From contig JABJJO010000045.1 in NCBI GenBank assembly GCA_018660825.1, positions 1 to 64,000 on the forward strand: DNA of 64,000 nucleotides, in the 5' to 3' direction. The notes beneath the pieces were generated by a model. It was not told the DNA's origin. It ran no database searches and was given only the letters and a program-made list of their open reading frames with translations. The DNA comes from Planctomycetaceae bacterium (GTDB lineage Bacteria; Planctomycetota; Planctomycetia; Pirellulales; Pirellulaceae). Shown here piece by piece: positions 27,181-35,893 of this stretch; positions within the stretch are counted from its first letter, which is position 1; each line of letters starts with the position of its first letter. Made by a program: the position numbers and the translations under genes.

Positions 27181-28605
27181 ATGCTCAGTTATCAGCACAA
27201 AACCGACTTGACGCTGTGCGATGGAATGTCGAGGCGGGAGTGGTTGCGCGTCGGTGGCATCGGTTTAGGCGGACTCAGCCTCAGTTCACTGCTAAACAAC
27301 CGAGCGCTGGCGGGGACTCGACGGGTACCGTCTGATCAAGGCACTAGCTTTGGCAAAGCAAAATCTGTTATCGTTTTCAACTTAAATGGTGGCGTACCGC
27401 AGCATGAAACGTGGGATCCTAAACCAAATGCCCCGGAAGAAATCCGCGGCGAATTTGGCGTGACCTCCACTTCAACGCTAGGCTATCACGTCGGCGAATT
27501 AATGCCGCAAGTTGCTAAATTAACCGACCGCTTGGCAGTCTTGCGGGCAGTCGTTACCCACGACAACAACCATTCCTCGAGTGGTTACCAAATGTTAACC
27601 GGCGTTGAACATATTCCTCTCAGCCGAGAAAATGCGTTGCCGGTCGCGCCAAATCTGTCACCTAGTCTAGCGGCGATGGTTCGAGCGTTACGAAAAGACA
27701 AAGGCTTACCTTCGGCAATGGTCATCCCCGAACATATTTGGAACAACGGCAACATACCGTGGCCCGGACAAATGGCGGGAGTACTTGGTCGCCGTCATGA
27801 TCCCTGGCTCATCAAATGCCACCCGCAAGAAGATCGTTTTGACGTACCGGGTATGTCCTTGCCTGAAGACATATCAGCGCAGCGAGTGCTTAACCGCAAA
27901 TCGCTACTGGATCAAATCAATCAACAAGGTCATTCGCTACAAGGGACCGACGTTGTACAAGATTTCAAACGCCATACCCAAAAAGCATTCGATTTATTGG
28001 GGTCAGCGGCAACTGGTAATGCGTTTGATTTGAGTCAAGAAACTTCTGCGACTCGCGATCGTTATGGGCGCAGTCGTTTCTCCCAAAGCTGTCTGTTAGC
28101 TCGACGCTTGGTTGAATCCGGTGTTTCATTGGTACAAGTCAACTGGACCCGCGTGATTGATGAAAACAAATACGAAAACGGTGGTGGGTGGGATACTCAT
28201 AAAAAACACAGCCAATCGCTGAAAGAGCATTTGATGCCCGTGATGGATCAAACACTAAGCGCTTTAATCGAAGATCTTGAGCAGCGAGGTTTGTTGGACG
28301 AAACCTTAGTGTTAATCCAAAGTGAATTTGGGCACACCCCCAAATTCAATGCTCGCGCTGGCCGCGATCATTGGGGTAGTGCTTTTTCGATCGCTATGGC
28401 AGGTGGCGGAATTCAAGGCGGAGTCGTGCATGGTAAGACCGATGCACACGCGGCTTTCCCAGTAGACGACATTGTACGCCCACGAGACATCTTAGCTACC
28501 GTCTTTCATCTATTGGGGTATGAACCTCACACAGAAATCCTGGATCCGCTTAACCGCCCCATTCGTATCAGTCACGGCAAAGTGATCAACGAAATCCTCG
28601 GCTAA
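27181..28605 (+). CDS. DUF1501 family protein, longer type, Tat-exported
   Basis: The start at ATG 27181 has GGAA about 9 bp upstream and places a twin-arginine signal near the N terminus (MSRREWLRVGGIGLGGLSLS). The 474-residue product has SVIVFNLNGGVPQHETWDPK, HSSSGYQMLTG, GVSLVQVNWTR with GGGWDTHKKH, and LIQSEFGHTPKFNARAGRDH. This is the type usually paired with DUF1549/DUF1553 cytochrome-domain proteins, but here it follows a DUF1800/DUF1501 pair by 127 bp and has no DUF1553 partner beside it. Two DUF1501 variants in one run is unusual. Confidence 0.93.
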   Translation: MLSYQHKTDLTLCDGMSRREWLRVGGIGLGGLSLSSLLNNRALAGTRRVPSDQGTSFGKAKSVIVFNLNGGVPQHETWDPKPNAPEEIRGEFGVTSTSTLGYHVGELMPQVAKLTDRLAVLRAVVTHDNNHSSSGYQMLTGVEHIPLSRENALPVAPNLSPSLAAMVRALRKDKGLPSAMVIPEHIWNNGNIPWPGQMAGVLGRRHDPWLIKCHPQEDRFDVPGMSLPEDISAQRVLNRKSLLDQINQQGHSLQGTDVVQDFKRHTQKAFDLLGSAATGNAFDLSQETSATRDRYGRSRFSQSCLLARRLVESGVSLVQVNWTRVIDENKYENGGGWDTHKKHSQSLKEHLMPVMDQTLSALIEDLEQRGLLDETLVLIQSEFGHTPKFNARAGRDHWGSAFSIAMAGGGIQGGVVHGKTDAHAAFPVDDIVRPRDILATVFHLLGYEPHTEILDPLNRPIRISHGKVINEILG

Positions 28606-28617
28606 GGGCATCTACCA

Positions 28618-29967
28618 TTAATATTCGTAATCCGGATTCAAACCTGGTTGTGGGATATCGTAAGTACCATCTGCAGCTGGCTTCAGCAGTGAATCTCCGT
28701 CGAGTGTGAGGTCGGCTAGGCCCTCACCAAAATCATGATCGCAGGCAAGCATGTCTTCGATAGTCATCGTCTGTCCGGTATGAGCAGCCATGCGACCCAT
28801 CGAAGTGACAAGGCTAGCCATCGTACCACGTTGCGCTTCGTTATAATCTTCATCATTGCGAATCGCATGGATCAAATGATTCCATTCCAATTGATAAGGA
28901 TTCGGTTCTGGCTTGCCCCAGTCCCACACAATATTCTCTTTGGTCATTACATGCCCCTTAAAGATGCGAGCTTTGGAGGGCGCATGTCCTGATTGAGAAA
29001 TCACGGCGGAGCCTTTGGTGCCGTGAGCGTAGCTGGCAAACTCTTTGTGACAACCCGGCATCGTACGCCCGTTCATCAATAGCTTAGCTCCATCCTCAAA
29101 CGTGTATTCAATCGAATAGTTATCAAAGTTTTGATCAATATTGTCACCTCGGTAGTGACGACCACCGGCGGCCTTGGCTTCGATCGGCCACGCATCTTTT
29201 ATCCAGCAGCATTCATCAATGTTGTGGATCAAGAAGTCAGAAACGGCCCCGCCACTGAGCCACAAAAAGCCATGAAAGTTTTTAATTTGATACATCAAAT
29301 CGCTGATACCTTCTGGCTTGGGAGGGACAGCAGCATAGCCCGTTGGTCCGGCCATGCGGTATGCTCGCATCATTGTAATATCGCCGATTTCGCCATCTCG
29401 AACGCGTTGAAACAGTTCGCCGCGAGCGTCACAATGGCGACACATCAAACCAACGCCAACTTTCATTCCTTTTTCAACGGATTTTTCAGCCAACGCGAAC
29501 ATGCGTTTGCTACCAGGGCCGTCTACGGTGACCGGTTTTTCCATGAACACGTTAAGTCCCTTTTCGATGGCATAGGTAAAATGTAACCAACGAAAAGCAG
29601 GAGGAGTGGTCAGGACCACAATATCGCCTGGACGCAGAACATCCATAGCTTTTTTGTAGCCTTCAAACCCTAAAAACATGTTTTCTTTGTCAACTTTAAC
29701 CGTCTTCGGAAACCGGCGTACCAAACTTTCGTAACTTGCTTTTTGCCGGTGTTCAAATACATCGGCCATTGCCACAAGTTGAATATCTTCATTGGGAACA
29801 GAAAGAGCGTTTGAAATTGCACCGGTGCCGCGGCCGCCACAACCGACAATGGCCAATCGAATAGTACCCTCACCAGCAGCATGGACTGCTTGCACACTGC
29901 TCAACACACCCGCCGTAGCAGCGGTTGTTTGTAAAAATTGACGGCGTGATGGTTTTGGTGCGCTCAT
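28618..29967 (-). CDS. Tat-exported Gfo/Idh/MocA family oxidoreductase
   Basis: A 449-residue protein with a twin-arginine signal at the N terminus (SRRQFLQTTAATAGVLS). The Rossmann motif is RLAIVGCGGRGTGAI, and the family motif EKPVTVDGPG lies in the expected dinucleotide-binding strand (FMEKP). The C-terminal alpha/beta domain contains GGAVSDFLIHNIDECCW. Members oxidise or reduce sugar hydroxyls with NAD(P), and exported versions must carry their cofactor through Tat. Substrate unknown. It converges with the DUF1501 gene and is followed upstream, on the same strand, by a SUMF1-like gene 29 bp away. Confidence 0.92.
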   Translation of the reverse strand: MSAPKPSRRQFLQTTAATAGVLSSVQAVHAAGEGTIRLAIVGCGGRGTGAISNALSVPNEDIQLVAMADVFEHRQKASYESLVRRFPKTVKVDKENMFLGFEGYKKAMDVLRPGDIVVLTTPPAFRWLHFTYAIEKGLNVFMEKPVTVDGPGSKRMFALAEKSVEKGMKVGVGLMCRHCDARGELFQRVRDGEIGDITMMRAYRMAGPTGYAAVPPKPEGISDLMYQIKNFHGFLWLSGGAVSDFLIHNIDECCWIKDAWPIEAKAAGGRHYRGDNIDQNFDNYSIEYTFEDGAKLLMNGRTMPGCHKEFASYAHGTKGSAVISQSGHAPSKARIFKGHVMTKENIVWDWGKPEPNPYQLEWNHLIHAIRNDEDYNEAQRGTMASLVTSMGRMAAHTGQTMTIEDMLACDHDFGEGLADLTLDGDSLLKPAADGTYDIPQPGLNPDYEY

Positions 29968-29996
29968 GTTTTTCCTTTTCCCTTTTTCGTTATCGT

Positions 29997-31091
29997 TTAT
30001 TCGTTGAATTCTTTTGGATTGTCTTTGTCATGCTGTGCTGGTTCAGATTTATTCCACTTATTTTTGAGTTCTGCAGCGGACGGCATTCTCAATGGCCTAA
30101 CTATCCGAAACCCAACATGTAGTGCATCTGTATGATACCAAATACTTTGGGGTATCTGTGGATCTTGTTCTTTCCAATCTTCTGTCGAGGCTACTCGTAC
30201 AGCGCTGCGCAACTGTGCCGCTTCGTCTTGCCAACTGCCACCTCGTACTGTCCGAGGAAACAAAATGGCCGGAACACTTAACGGGTTGTTCAGTTGTTTG
30301 CCAAGCTTGGCATAACCCGCTTCATCGTATTGATCCAACACCCATTCGGAAACATTGCCGTGCATGTCGTGTAGGCCCCAGGGGTTGGGGAGTTTCTGTC
30401 CAACTTTTTGGTATTGTTCGCCAGCGTTATCGTAAAACCAAGCGTATTCACCAAGTTTTTTTACATCGTCACCAAATGAATAGGCCGTGGTTGTTCCCGC
30501 GCGGCAGGCGTATTCCCATTCCGCTTCGGTTGGCAGTCGATAGTACCGCCCAGTTTTTGCGGTGAGCCACTGACAAAATGTTCTCGCGGCATGTTGAGTC
30601 ATGCAGATCGCGGGATAACTGCGCGTCCCCATGCCAAATGACATATCGGTGTAGGGCGCAGTAGGTTTTGAAATCGTTAGCGGTTCTGCTAGTAGATCAC
30701 GAGCATTTGCTTTCTTGCCATAGACTTTGCGAATTTGAATATCGATATCCGACATCCACACGTCATAGGCATTCCAAGTGATTTCCGTCTTGCCCATCCA
30801 AAACGGTTCTAACGTCACTTCTCGCTGCGGACCTTCATCAGCACGGCGTTGCTTTTCAGTGGCGGGACTACCCAGCAAGTATTTGCCGCTGGGAATCGGC
30901 AGCATTTCAATTTTCACGCGCGTATGTTCGATGATTTCACCATACGGCTTCATTTCATCCTCTGTCTCAGCAACTGCAGTTGGGATTTCAATAACCGTCG
31001 GAGATTTTTGGGCCGCTAGAATATCCGCACAGGCAATTATTACAAATAAAACTGCAAGTTTTTGTTTCATCGTCATAATAGTAAGCAGCAT
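29997..31091 (-). CDS. SUMF1/FGE-sulfatase domain protein lacking the catalytic cysteines
   Basis: A 364-residue exported protein (signal peptide ending ADILAAQ). The SUMF1 fold is clear: MLPIPSGKYLLGSP, FWMGKTEITWNAYDVW, RLPTEAEWEYACRAGTTTAY, NPWGLHDMHGNVSEWVLD and RTVRGGSWQDE. Genuine formylglycine-generating enzymes have two cysteines soon after RGGSW; here that stretch reads DEAAQLRSAVRVAS with none, so oxidation of sulfatase cysteines by this route is unlikely. It probably binds ligands or has another role, as do many SUMF1-like proteins. The start is uncertain between 31091 and the ATG at 31070, both giving a signal peptide. Confidence 0.85.
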   Translation of the reverse strand: MLLTIMTMKQKLAVLFVIIACADILAAQKSPTVIEIPTAVAETEDEMKPYGEIIEHTRVKIEMLPIPSGKYLLGSPATEKQRRADEGPQREVTLEPFWMGKTEITWNAYDVWMSDIDIQIRKVYGKKANARDLLAEPLTISKPTAPYTDMSFGMGTRSYPAICMTQHAARTFCQWLTAKTGRYYRLPTEAEWEYACRAGTTTAYSFGDDVKKLGEYAWFYDNAGEQYQKVGQKLPNPWGLHDMHGNVSEWVLDQYDEAGYAKLGKQLNNPLSVPAILFPRTVRGGSWQDEAAQLRSAVRVASTEDWKEQDPQIPQSIWYHTDALHVGFRIVRPLRMPSAAELKNKWNKSEPAQHDKDNPKEFNE

Positions 31092-31180
31092 AAGTTTATT
31101 GTGTTGTTGAAAAAGTCTCTGCCATTATAAATCGGGACCAATGTAAGGCACAAGGCGACCGTGCTTCAGGAGTAAAGCAC

Positions 31181-31972
31181 CTACCAAGCAGTCCAGCCAC
31201 CATCAACTAATAGATTTTGGCCCGTGACGTAACTGCTCGCATTACTACATAGAAAAACAATCGCGCCCTTCAACTCCGACGGGCTACCCATCCGCTTCAT
31301 GGGACTCTTTTCAATCAAACGGTCAACCAAACCAAGCGGTGCCTTGTCGCTTGGAAATGGTCCTGGACTTAAGCAATTGACGCGTACATTATCCGTTGCC
31401 CAATAAACGGCTAAGTGCCGCGTCATATGAACCACTCCACCCTTAAGCGCGTGATAAGCCACTGGGCTCGCCTCACTAATATCCTGATAAGCATCTGGGT
31501 AAGAACCAACAACTCCGTACATCGATCCTATATTTACAATGCTCCCCTGTTCCTTACGAGCAACCACATGGTCACGACATTCCCGCGCTAACAAAAAGTA
31601 ACCCGTCGCATTCGCTAGCTGCTCATCAAAATGTTGCTGATCCGTCGTGGTTAAATCTTTGGCATTGCCACCTTGTCCGTTGTTCACCAAAATATCAACT
31701 TGACCCGCTAACTCCACAGCCCTCGCAAACCCTGTCATAATTGACTCTTCGCTTTTATGATCCAACTCCACCCCAAAATGTGCTTGCGCACCCGGTAACG
31801 CTGCGGCAGCCTCTTCCGCTCTCGCCAGCGCGCGACTCGTGATGACAACTTGCGCACCAGCTTCTGCAAGAGCACGAGACATCGCGGAGCCTAGGTAACC
31901 CGTCCCACCGGTGATCAAAGCTACCTTGCCGTGCAAATCAAACAATGAATCAATCGTTGGTTCAAACGTCAT
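31181..31972 (-). CDS. Short-chain dehydrogenase/reductase
   Basis: A 263-residue classical SDR. The cofactor motif is TGGTGYLG near residue 20, NNGQ follows strand 4, the catalytic Ser lies in IVNIGSMYG and the Tyr/Lys pair in YHALK. The C terminus LLVDGGWTAW is typical of sugar-acid and polyol dehydrogenases such as gluconate 5-dehydrogenase or KduD-like enzymes. Its ATG overlaps the stop of the upstream Gfo/Idh/MocA gene as ATGA. It is the last gene of a three-gene catabolic operon with an aldolase. Confidence 0.9.
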   Translation of the reverse strand: MTFEPTIDSLFDLHGKVALITGGTGYLGSAMSRALAEAGAQVVITSRALARAEEAAAALPGAQAHFGVELDHKSEESIMTGFARAVELAGQVDILVNNGQGGNAKDLTTTDQQHFDEQLANATGYFLLARECRDHVVARKEQGSIVNIGSMYGVVGSYPDAYQDISEASPVAYHALKGGVVHMTRHLAVYWATDNVRVNCLSPGPFPSDKAPLGLVDRLIEKSPMKRMGSPSELKGAIVFLCSNASSYVTGQNLLVDGGWTAW

Positions 31973-32988
31973 CTTGGTACCTCTGTTGAAGTCACATCAA
32001 TATCAATCCACGCCCGCTGTTTGTTCGACTCAAGCATCGCTAAACTCGCCTGGAGCGTATTATTTGCCTCGGCGATCGTACATGTTACTTGACCTTGTCC
32101 CGCTAGGGCATCTAAAAACATTTTAGCTTGAGCAACGAAGCTATCGTCCCGCTCCAACTGACATTCTAATAACACTTCCCAAGGCTTACCGGTTTCCGTC
32201 ATTTTCAATAACCGTTGCGTATGATATTCCAGCTTCAAAATCGTCTGCTGGCAGATTATTTGAATCGTTGTTTCGTTAGCTCGCTGATGTTGATTCAACG
32301 ACCAACTCGACATAATCTCGCCATGCCGTGCTAACACATGCACCGTATCTTCGACCGTAACGCCCGGTAACACCAAATGATTGGCATCTGTGACCAGCGA
32401 AGTCATCGGCCCAATCAACCATTGCATTGTATTGACGCTATGTGTCATAGCATCTTGAATGGCACCACCACCGGAATCGTGCCGAGTGTAATATATATCC
32501 CGGTAGGCGGGCCTAAAAAATGGAAAGTCCTGCCCGCCGACGAATGTGGCTTGAACGACTTGGTCTGTATCCGCTAATCCACTAATCTCCGCTCGTAATC
32601 GCTGCACCAACGGATGACATCGAGTCACAAAAGCGACACCTACCGTAAGCGAATTCAACTCCGCCAACTCACACAATCCATCAATACCTTCAGTATTGGT
32701 GCTTAATGGTTTTTCGATCAACAAGTGAATCCCGGCGCTGGCCAACTCGCGGGCCAGCGGAATATGCAGATCCGCCGGTGTACAAATGACCGCTGCATCG
32801 GGACCCGCTGCAACAGCGGTTGCGAAATCGGAAAAACAATGTTCAATTTGATACCGCTCAGCAATCGACTCTCGCAACTCATCGTTGACTTCGCAAAATA
32901 TAATTTCACAGCGACCAGTATTTTGAAAACAACGCAAATGACGTTCACCAATGGAACCGACGCCAATAATCAATATCTTCGGATGCAT
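31969..32988 (-). CDS. Cytoplasmic Gfo/Idh/MocA family oxidoreductase
   Basis: A 339-residue oxidoreductase without a signal peptide. ILIIGVGSIGERHLRCF is the Rossmann motif and LLIEKPLSTNTEGI carries the EKP family motif. The C-terminal domain has HDSGGGAIQDAMTHSVNTMQW, with the conserved histidine-bearing helix. It would oxidise or reduce a sugar or inositol with NAD(P). It starts 6 bp after the aldolase stop and overlaps the SDR by 4 bp, so the three proteins are very likely made together and act on one substrate. Confidence 0.9.
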   Translation of the reverse strand: MHPKILIIGVGSIGERHLRCFQNTGRCEIIFCEVNDELRESIAERYQIEHCFSDFATAVAAGPDAAVICTPADLHIPLARELASAGIHLLIEKPLSTNTEGIDGLCELAELNSLTVGVAFVTRCHPLVQRLRAEISGLADTDQVVQATFVGGQDFPFFRPAYRDIYYTRHDSGGGAIQDAMTHSVNTMQWLIGPMTSLVTDANHLVLPGVTVEDTVHVLARHGEIMSSWSLNQHQRANETTIQIICQQTILKLEYHTQRLLKMTETGKPWEVLLECQLERDDSFVAQAKMFLDALAGQGQVTCTIAEANNTLQASLAMLESNKQRAWIDIDVTSTEVPR

Positions 32989-32994
32989 CTGTAA

Positions 32995-33759
32995 CTATTC
33001 CAATGTCGACAATTCAGCAGCGTTCTTTTCTAGCATTTCTTTGAGCACCATAAATTCACCGCCATAAGCGAGCAAGCGAGCGCCTTGATCATACCGTTTT
33101 TTTCCAACTTCGATATCTGCGATCGGCAATCCCCAAGGTTTATTGTATTGTTTACATAAGGCGGCGACTTTTTCGATGGCTTGCTCGAGATCAAAATCTG
33201 CTCCACACCGTTCAATCCGTAAGCCTAAATCTCCCGGGCCAACAAAAATACCATCAACACCTGTGGTCGAAATAATTTCTTCGGCATTTTTCACAGCAGC
33301 CAATGTTTCAATCTGCAAAATCAAAAAGGTCTCATCATTGGCCGCGTGCGTGTATTGCAAGCCGCCTGAAAGATAAAAGTCGCTATCTAAACCGGCCGAA
33401 TCAATGCCGCGGTCGCCTAGCGGCGGAAACTTAGTGCAATCTCGCAAATATCGGGCTCGTTCTCCATCATTGACATGCGGACACATTAAGCCAGATGCAC
33501 CATCTTCGAGGTATCGGTATAGTTGTGTTTTGTCCGTCGTTGGCGATCGCAACATGCAGTCAATATCCGCTAAATGGAAAAAAGCGAGTAACGCTTGAAT
33601 TTCTCGGTTCTCCCAAGTGCGATGCTCACAATCCAGCCAGATACAATCGAATCCAGCGGCGGCGGCATGCCGAACATAGGACGGTATGAAATGCCCCAAG
33701 GCACAAATTTTTACTACTTCGTTATTTCGGATCTTTTCCAGAGTTTTACTTTTCCGCAC
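32995..33759 (-). CDS. HpcH/HpaI-family aldolase
   Basis: A 254-residue class II, metal-dependent pyruvate aldolase of the HpaI type. Recognisable pieces are CALGHFIPSYVRHAAAAGFD, IWLDCEHRTW (with Glu/His of the active site), MLRSPTTDKTQLYRYLEDGASGLMCPHV, and ILQIETLAAVKNAEEIISTTG followed by GIFVGPGDLGLRI. The catalytic base His and metal ligand Glu/Asp positions look intact. Typical substrates are 2-keto-3-deoxy sugar acids such as 2-keto-3-deoxy-L-rhamnonate, cleaved to pyruvate plus an aldehyde. It leads an operon with two sugar dehydrogenases, consistent with non-phosphorylative sugar-acid breakdown; a symporter is divergent from it. Confidence 0.9.
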   Translation of the reverse strand: MRKSKTLEKIRNNEVVKICALGHFIPSYVRHAAAAGFDCIWLDCEHRTWENREIQALLAFFHLADIDCMLRSPTTDKTQLYRYLEDGASGLMCPHVNDGERARYLRDCTKFPPLGDRGIDSAGLDSDFYLSGGLQYTHAANDETFLILQIETLAAVKNAEEIISTTGVDGIFVGPGDLGLRIERCGADFDLEQAIEKVAALCKQYNKPWGLPIADIEVGKKRYDQGARLLAYGGEFMVLKEMLEKNAAELSTLE

Positions 33760-34003
33760 TGTTGAGAGTCCTTATTTCATAGTGTTTGGTTTCATTTTGT
33801 TATTTAACGGATGCTAACGAATACAACCCTTGCCTGAGAAACTCAAGGTGTGCCGCAATTAGCGAACTATCGTAATATATAATAATTGTCAGGCATAAGG
33901 TACTATTGGTTACTCGTTGGTTCGTAAACAAACTCAACCAATCTCTGACCTGACTCCAACTTCCGATCAATAACATTTCGTCATCCTACTGGAATCCTAG
34001 CAT

Positions 34004-35869
34004 TTGAAAATTCACAGTCTATTGCTCGCCGTGTTAACGCTCTTGCTTTTTTCTCCAATGGTGAGCTTGCTGGCAGCGGCAGATACAGCCGAAATTTCGA
34101 CAGCCAAGGGAATCCACTCGCTAGATTTTGTCGTATTGGGCTTTTACATAATTGGCACTATCTACCTCGGGTACTACATTTCTAAGCGGCAAAAAAACCG
34201 TGATGACTATTTTACCGGCGGTGGCAACATGAGCCCGTTGTTAATTGGTGTTTCATTATTTGCAACCTTGCTTAGCACAATTTCCTACTTAGGGATGCCT
34301 GGCGAAGCGGCCGGCAAGGGACCTATTACATTTATTGGCTATTTAGCACACCCACTAATTTTCCTGTTAGTCGGCTTTTTAATGCTTCCTTATTATATGA
34401 AGCACAAAGTAACAAGCGCTTATGAACTGCTTGAAATGCAGCTCGGGTATTCTTTTCGTGTACTTGGCGCATGTCTCTTCCTGACACTACGACTCATCTG
34501 GATGGCCGTACTATTACACTTCGCTGGCGAAGCGATGGTCACGATGCTCGATGTCGATCACAAATGGATCACACTCGTTGTCGCCATCATTGGGCTGGTC
34601 GCCATTATCTATACGTCGATGGGGGGACTCCAAGCTGTCGTCATCACTGACCTGATGCAAACTCTATTGCTATATGGTGGAGCGGTGACTGTACTCGCGG
34701 TCGTAACCATCAACTTTGGAGGGCTTTCATGGATACCCACAGAATGGCCGAGTGATTGGAAACCCCAGCCAGTCTTACCCGAAGGACTTTCGACACGTGT
34801 GTCTTGGATCGGTTCGTTGATCACTACACTCGTTTGGTATGTTGCCACACTCGGTAGCGATCAAACTTCCGTACAACGGTTCATGGCAACCAAAGATGCA
34901 ACAACAGCCCGCAAAGCTTTGCTTTATCAATTAGGCCTCTCAATCATTGTTACTGGCACCCTGTGTTTAGTAGGCATCGCCTTGATGGCACATTACCAGA
35001 AGGAAAAAGCCGCGTTGCCGGTGCAGCAAACAGCCAACATTAACATGTATTCCGATTTAAATACTAATTTTCAAATTGACAATAAGCGATTTCCTAATGA
35101 CGCTGAAATCCAAAAAGAGCTGCAATGGAATGCCGCAACATTGAAACAAACTAGACGTGATTTAATCGGTTCCGATCAATGGTTCCCGCGTTTCATATCT
35201 CAAGAACTTCCAATCGGACTAACAGGTTTAGTAATCGCAGCGATGTTTGCTGCGGCCATGTCGAGTATGGACTCCGGTGTAAATTCTATTACAGCCGTGG
35301 TCATGTCTGATTTTGTCGAGCGACTACGGAAAAACAAATTGAGCGACAAACACCATTTGAAAATCGCGCGGTTGATCGCTATCGGCGTTGGAGTTGTTGT
35401 TGTTTTTGGTAGCGGGCTTACGGAATATATCGAGGGAAACATAATCGCCGTCACTCAGAAATCCGTCAATTTATTAACGACGCCTATTTTTGGATTGTTC
35501 TTTTATGCCATCTTCGCCAAACGTGTACATCCCACTGGTGTTTGGGCTGGCACGATTGCAGGCACCTTAACAGCAATCCTTACCGCGTTTAGTGGACAAA
35601 TCTGTTACTGGCTCTATCTCAATCATGGCTTTGATCCAATCGCGGTTGGCGGTGTCATCGCACAGGGAATTGATGATTCAACCGGCATTCCGTTTGAGTA
35701 TTGCACCGACCCCGTCTCGTTTCAGTGGATCGGTCCATTTGCTTTGTCAATCAACTTGGCTGTCGGAATGACTGTGTGCTATCTATTGCCAAGATGGAGC
35801 AAACCCACCCCGAATACTCTAGGAACCAATTTACCGAGAGTCCCTGAGTCCACTAAAATCGATAGTTGA
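34004..35869 (+). CDS. Sodium:solute symporter (SSS family)
   Basis: A 621-residue membrane protein with about 13 hydrophobic segments. A leading signal-like segment (1-26) precedes DFVVLGFYIIGTIYLGYYISKRQKN and DDYFTGGGNMSPLLIGVSLFATLLSTISYLG, the classic SSS start with the sodium-site region. Later family text is YTSMGGLQAVVITDLMQ and GSDQTSVQRFMATKD. A hydrophilic loop of about 60 residues (near 345-400) lies between late helices. It imports a sugar, acid or vitamin with Na+. It diverges from the aldolase operon, suggesting uptake of that pathway's substrate. The start is a TTG with a weak ribosome site, so it is uncertain. Confidence 0.9.
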   Translation: MKIHSLLLAVLTLLLFSPMVSLLAAADTAEISTAKGIHSLDFVVLGFYIIGTIYLGYYISKRQKNRDDYFTGGGNMSPLLIGVSLFATLLSTISYLGMPGEAAGKGPITFIGYLAHPLIFLLVGFLMLPYYMKHKVTSAYELLEMQLGYSFRVLGACLFLTLRLIWMAVLLHFAGEAMVTMLDVDHKWITLVVAIIGLVAIIYTSMGGLQAVVITDLMQTLLLYGGAVTVLAVVTINFGGLSWIPTEWPSDWKPQPVLPEGLSTRVSWIGSLITTLVWYVATLGSDQTSVQRFMATKDATTARKALLYQLGLSIIVTGTLCLVGIALMAHYQKEKAALPVQQTANINMYSDLNTNFQIDNKRFPNDAEIQKELQWNAATLKQTRRDLIGSDQWFPRFISQELPIGLTGLVIAAMFAAAMSSMDSGVNSITAVVMSDFVERLRKNKLSDKHHLKIARLIAIGVGVVVVFGSGLTEYIEGNIIAVTQKSVNLLTTPIFGLFFYAIFAKRVHPTGVWAGTIAGTLTAILTAFSGQICYWLYLNHGFDPIAVGGVIAQGIDDSTGIPFEYCTDPVSFQWIGPFALSINLAVGMTVCYLLPRWSKPTPNTLGTNLPRVPESTKIDS

Positions 35870-35893
35870 ACATCCCAGCAAAAATTACTTCCG

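Noticed and set aside
29131..29586. 151-codon plus-strand open frame
   Set aside because: It is antisense to the Gfo/Idh/MocA gene, which has clear family motifs in the other strand.
29997..31091. Functional formylglycine-generating enzyme for the sulfatase at 2913
   Set aside because: The two catalytic cysteines after RGGSW are missing; the same holds for the protein at 54500.
33905..33942. Operator between the aldolase operon and the symporter
   Set aside because: ATTGGTT and AACCAAT form an inverted repeat of only 7 bp across 24 bp, too weak to report as a site. The rest of the 244-bp gap shows no gene.
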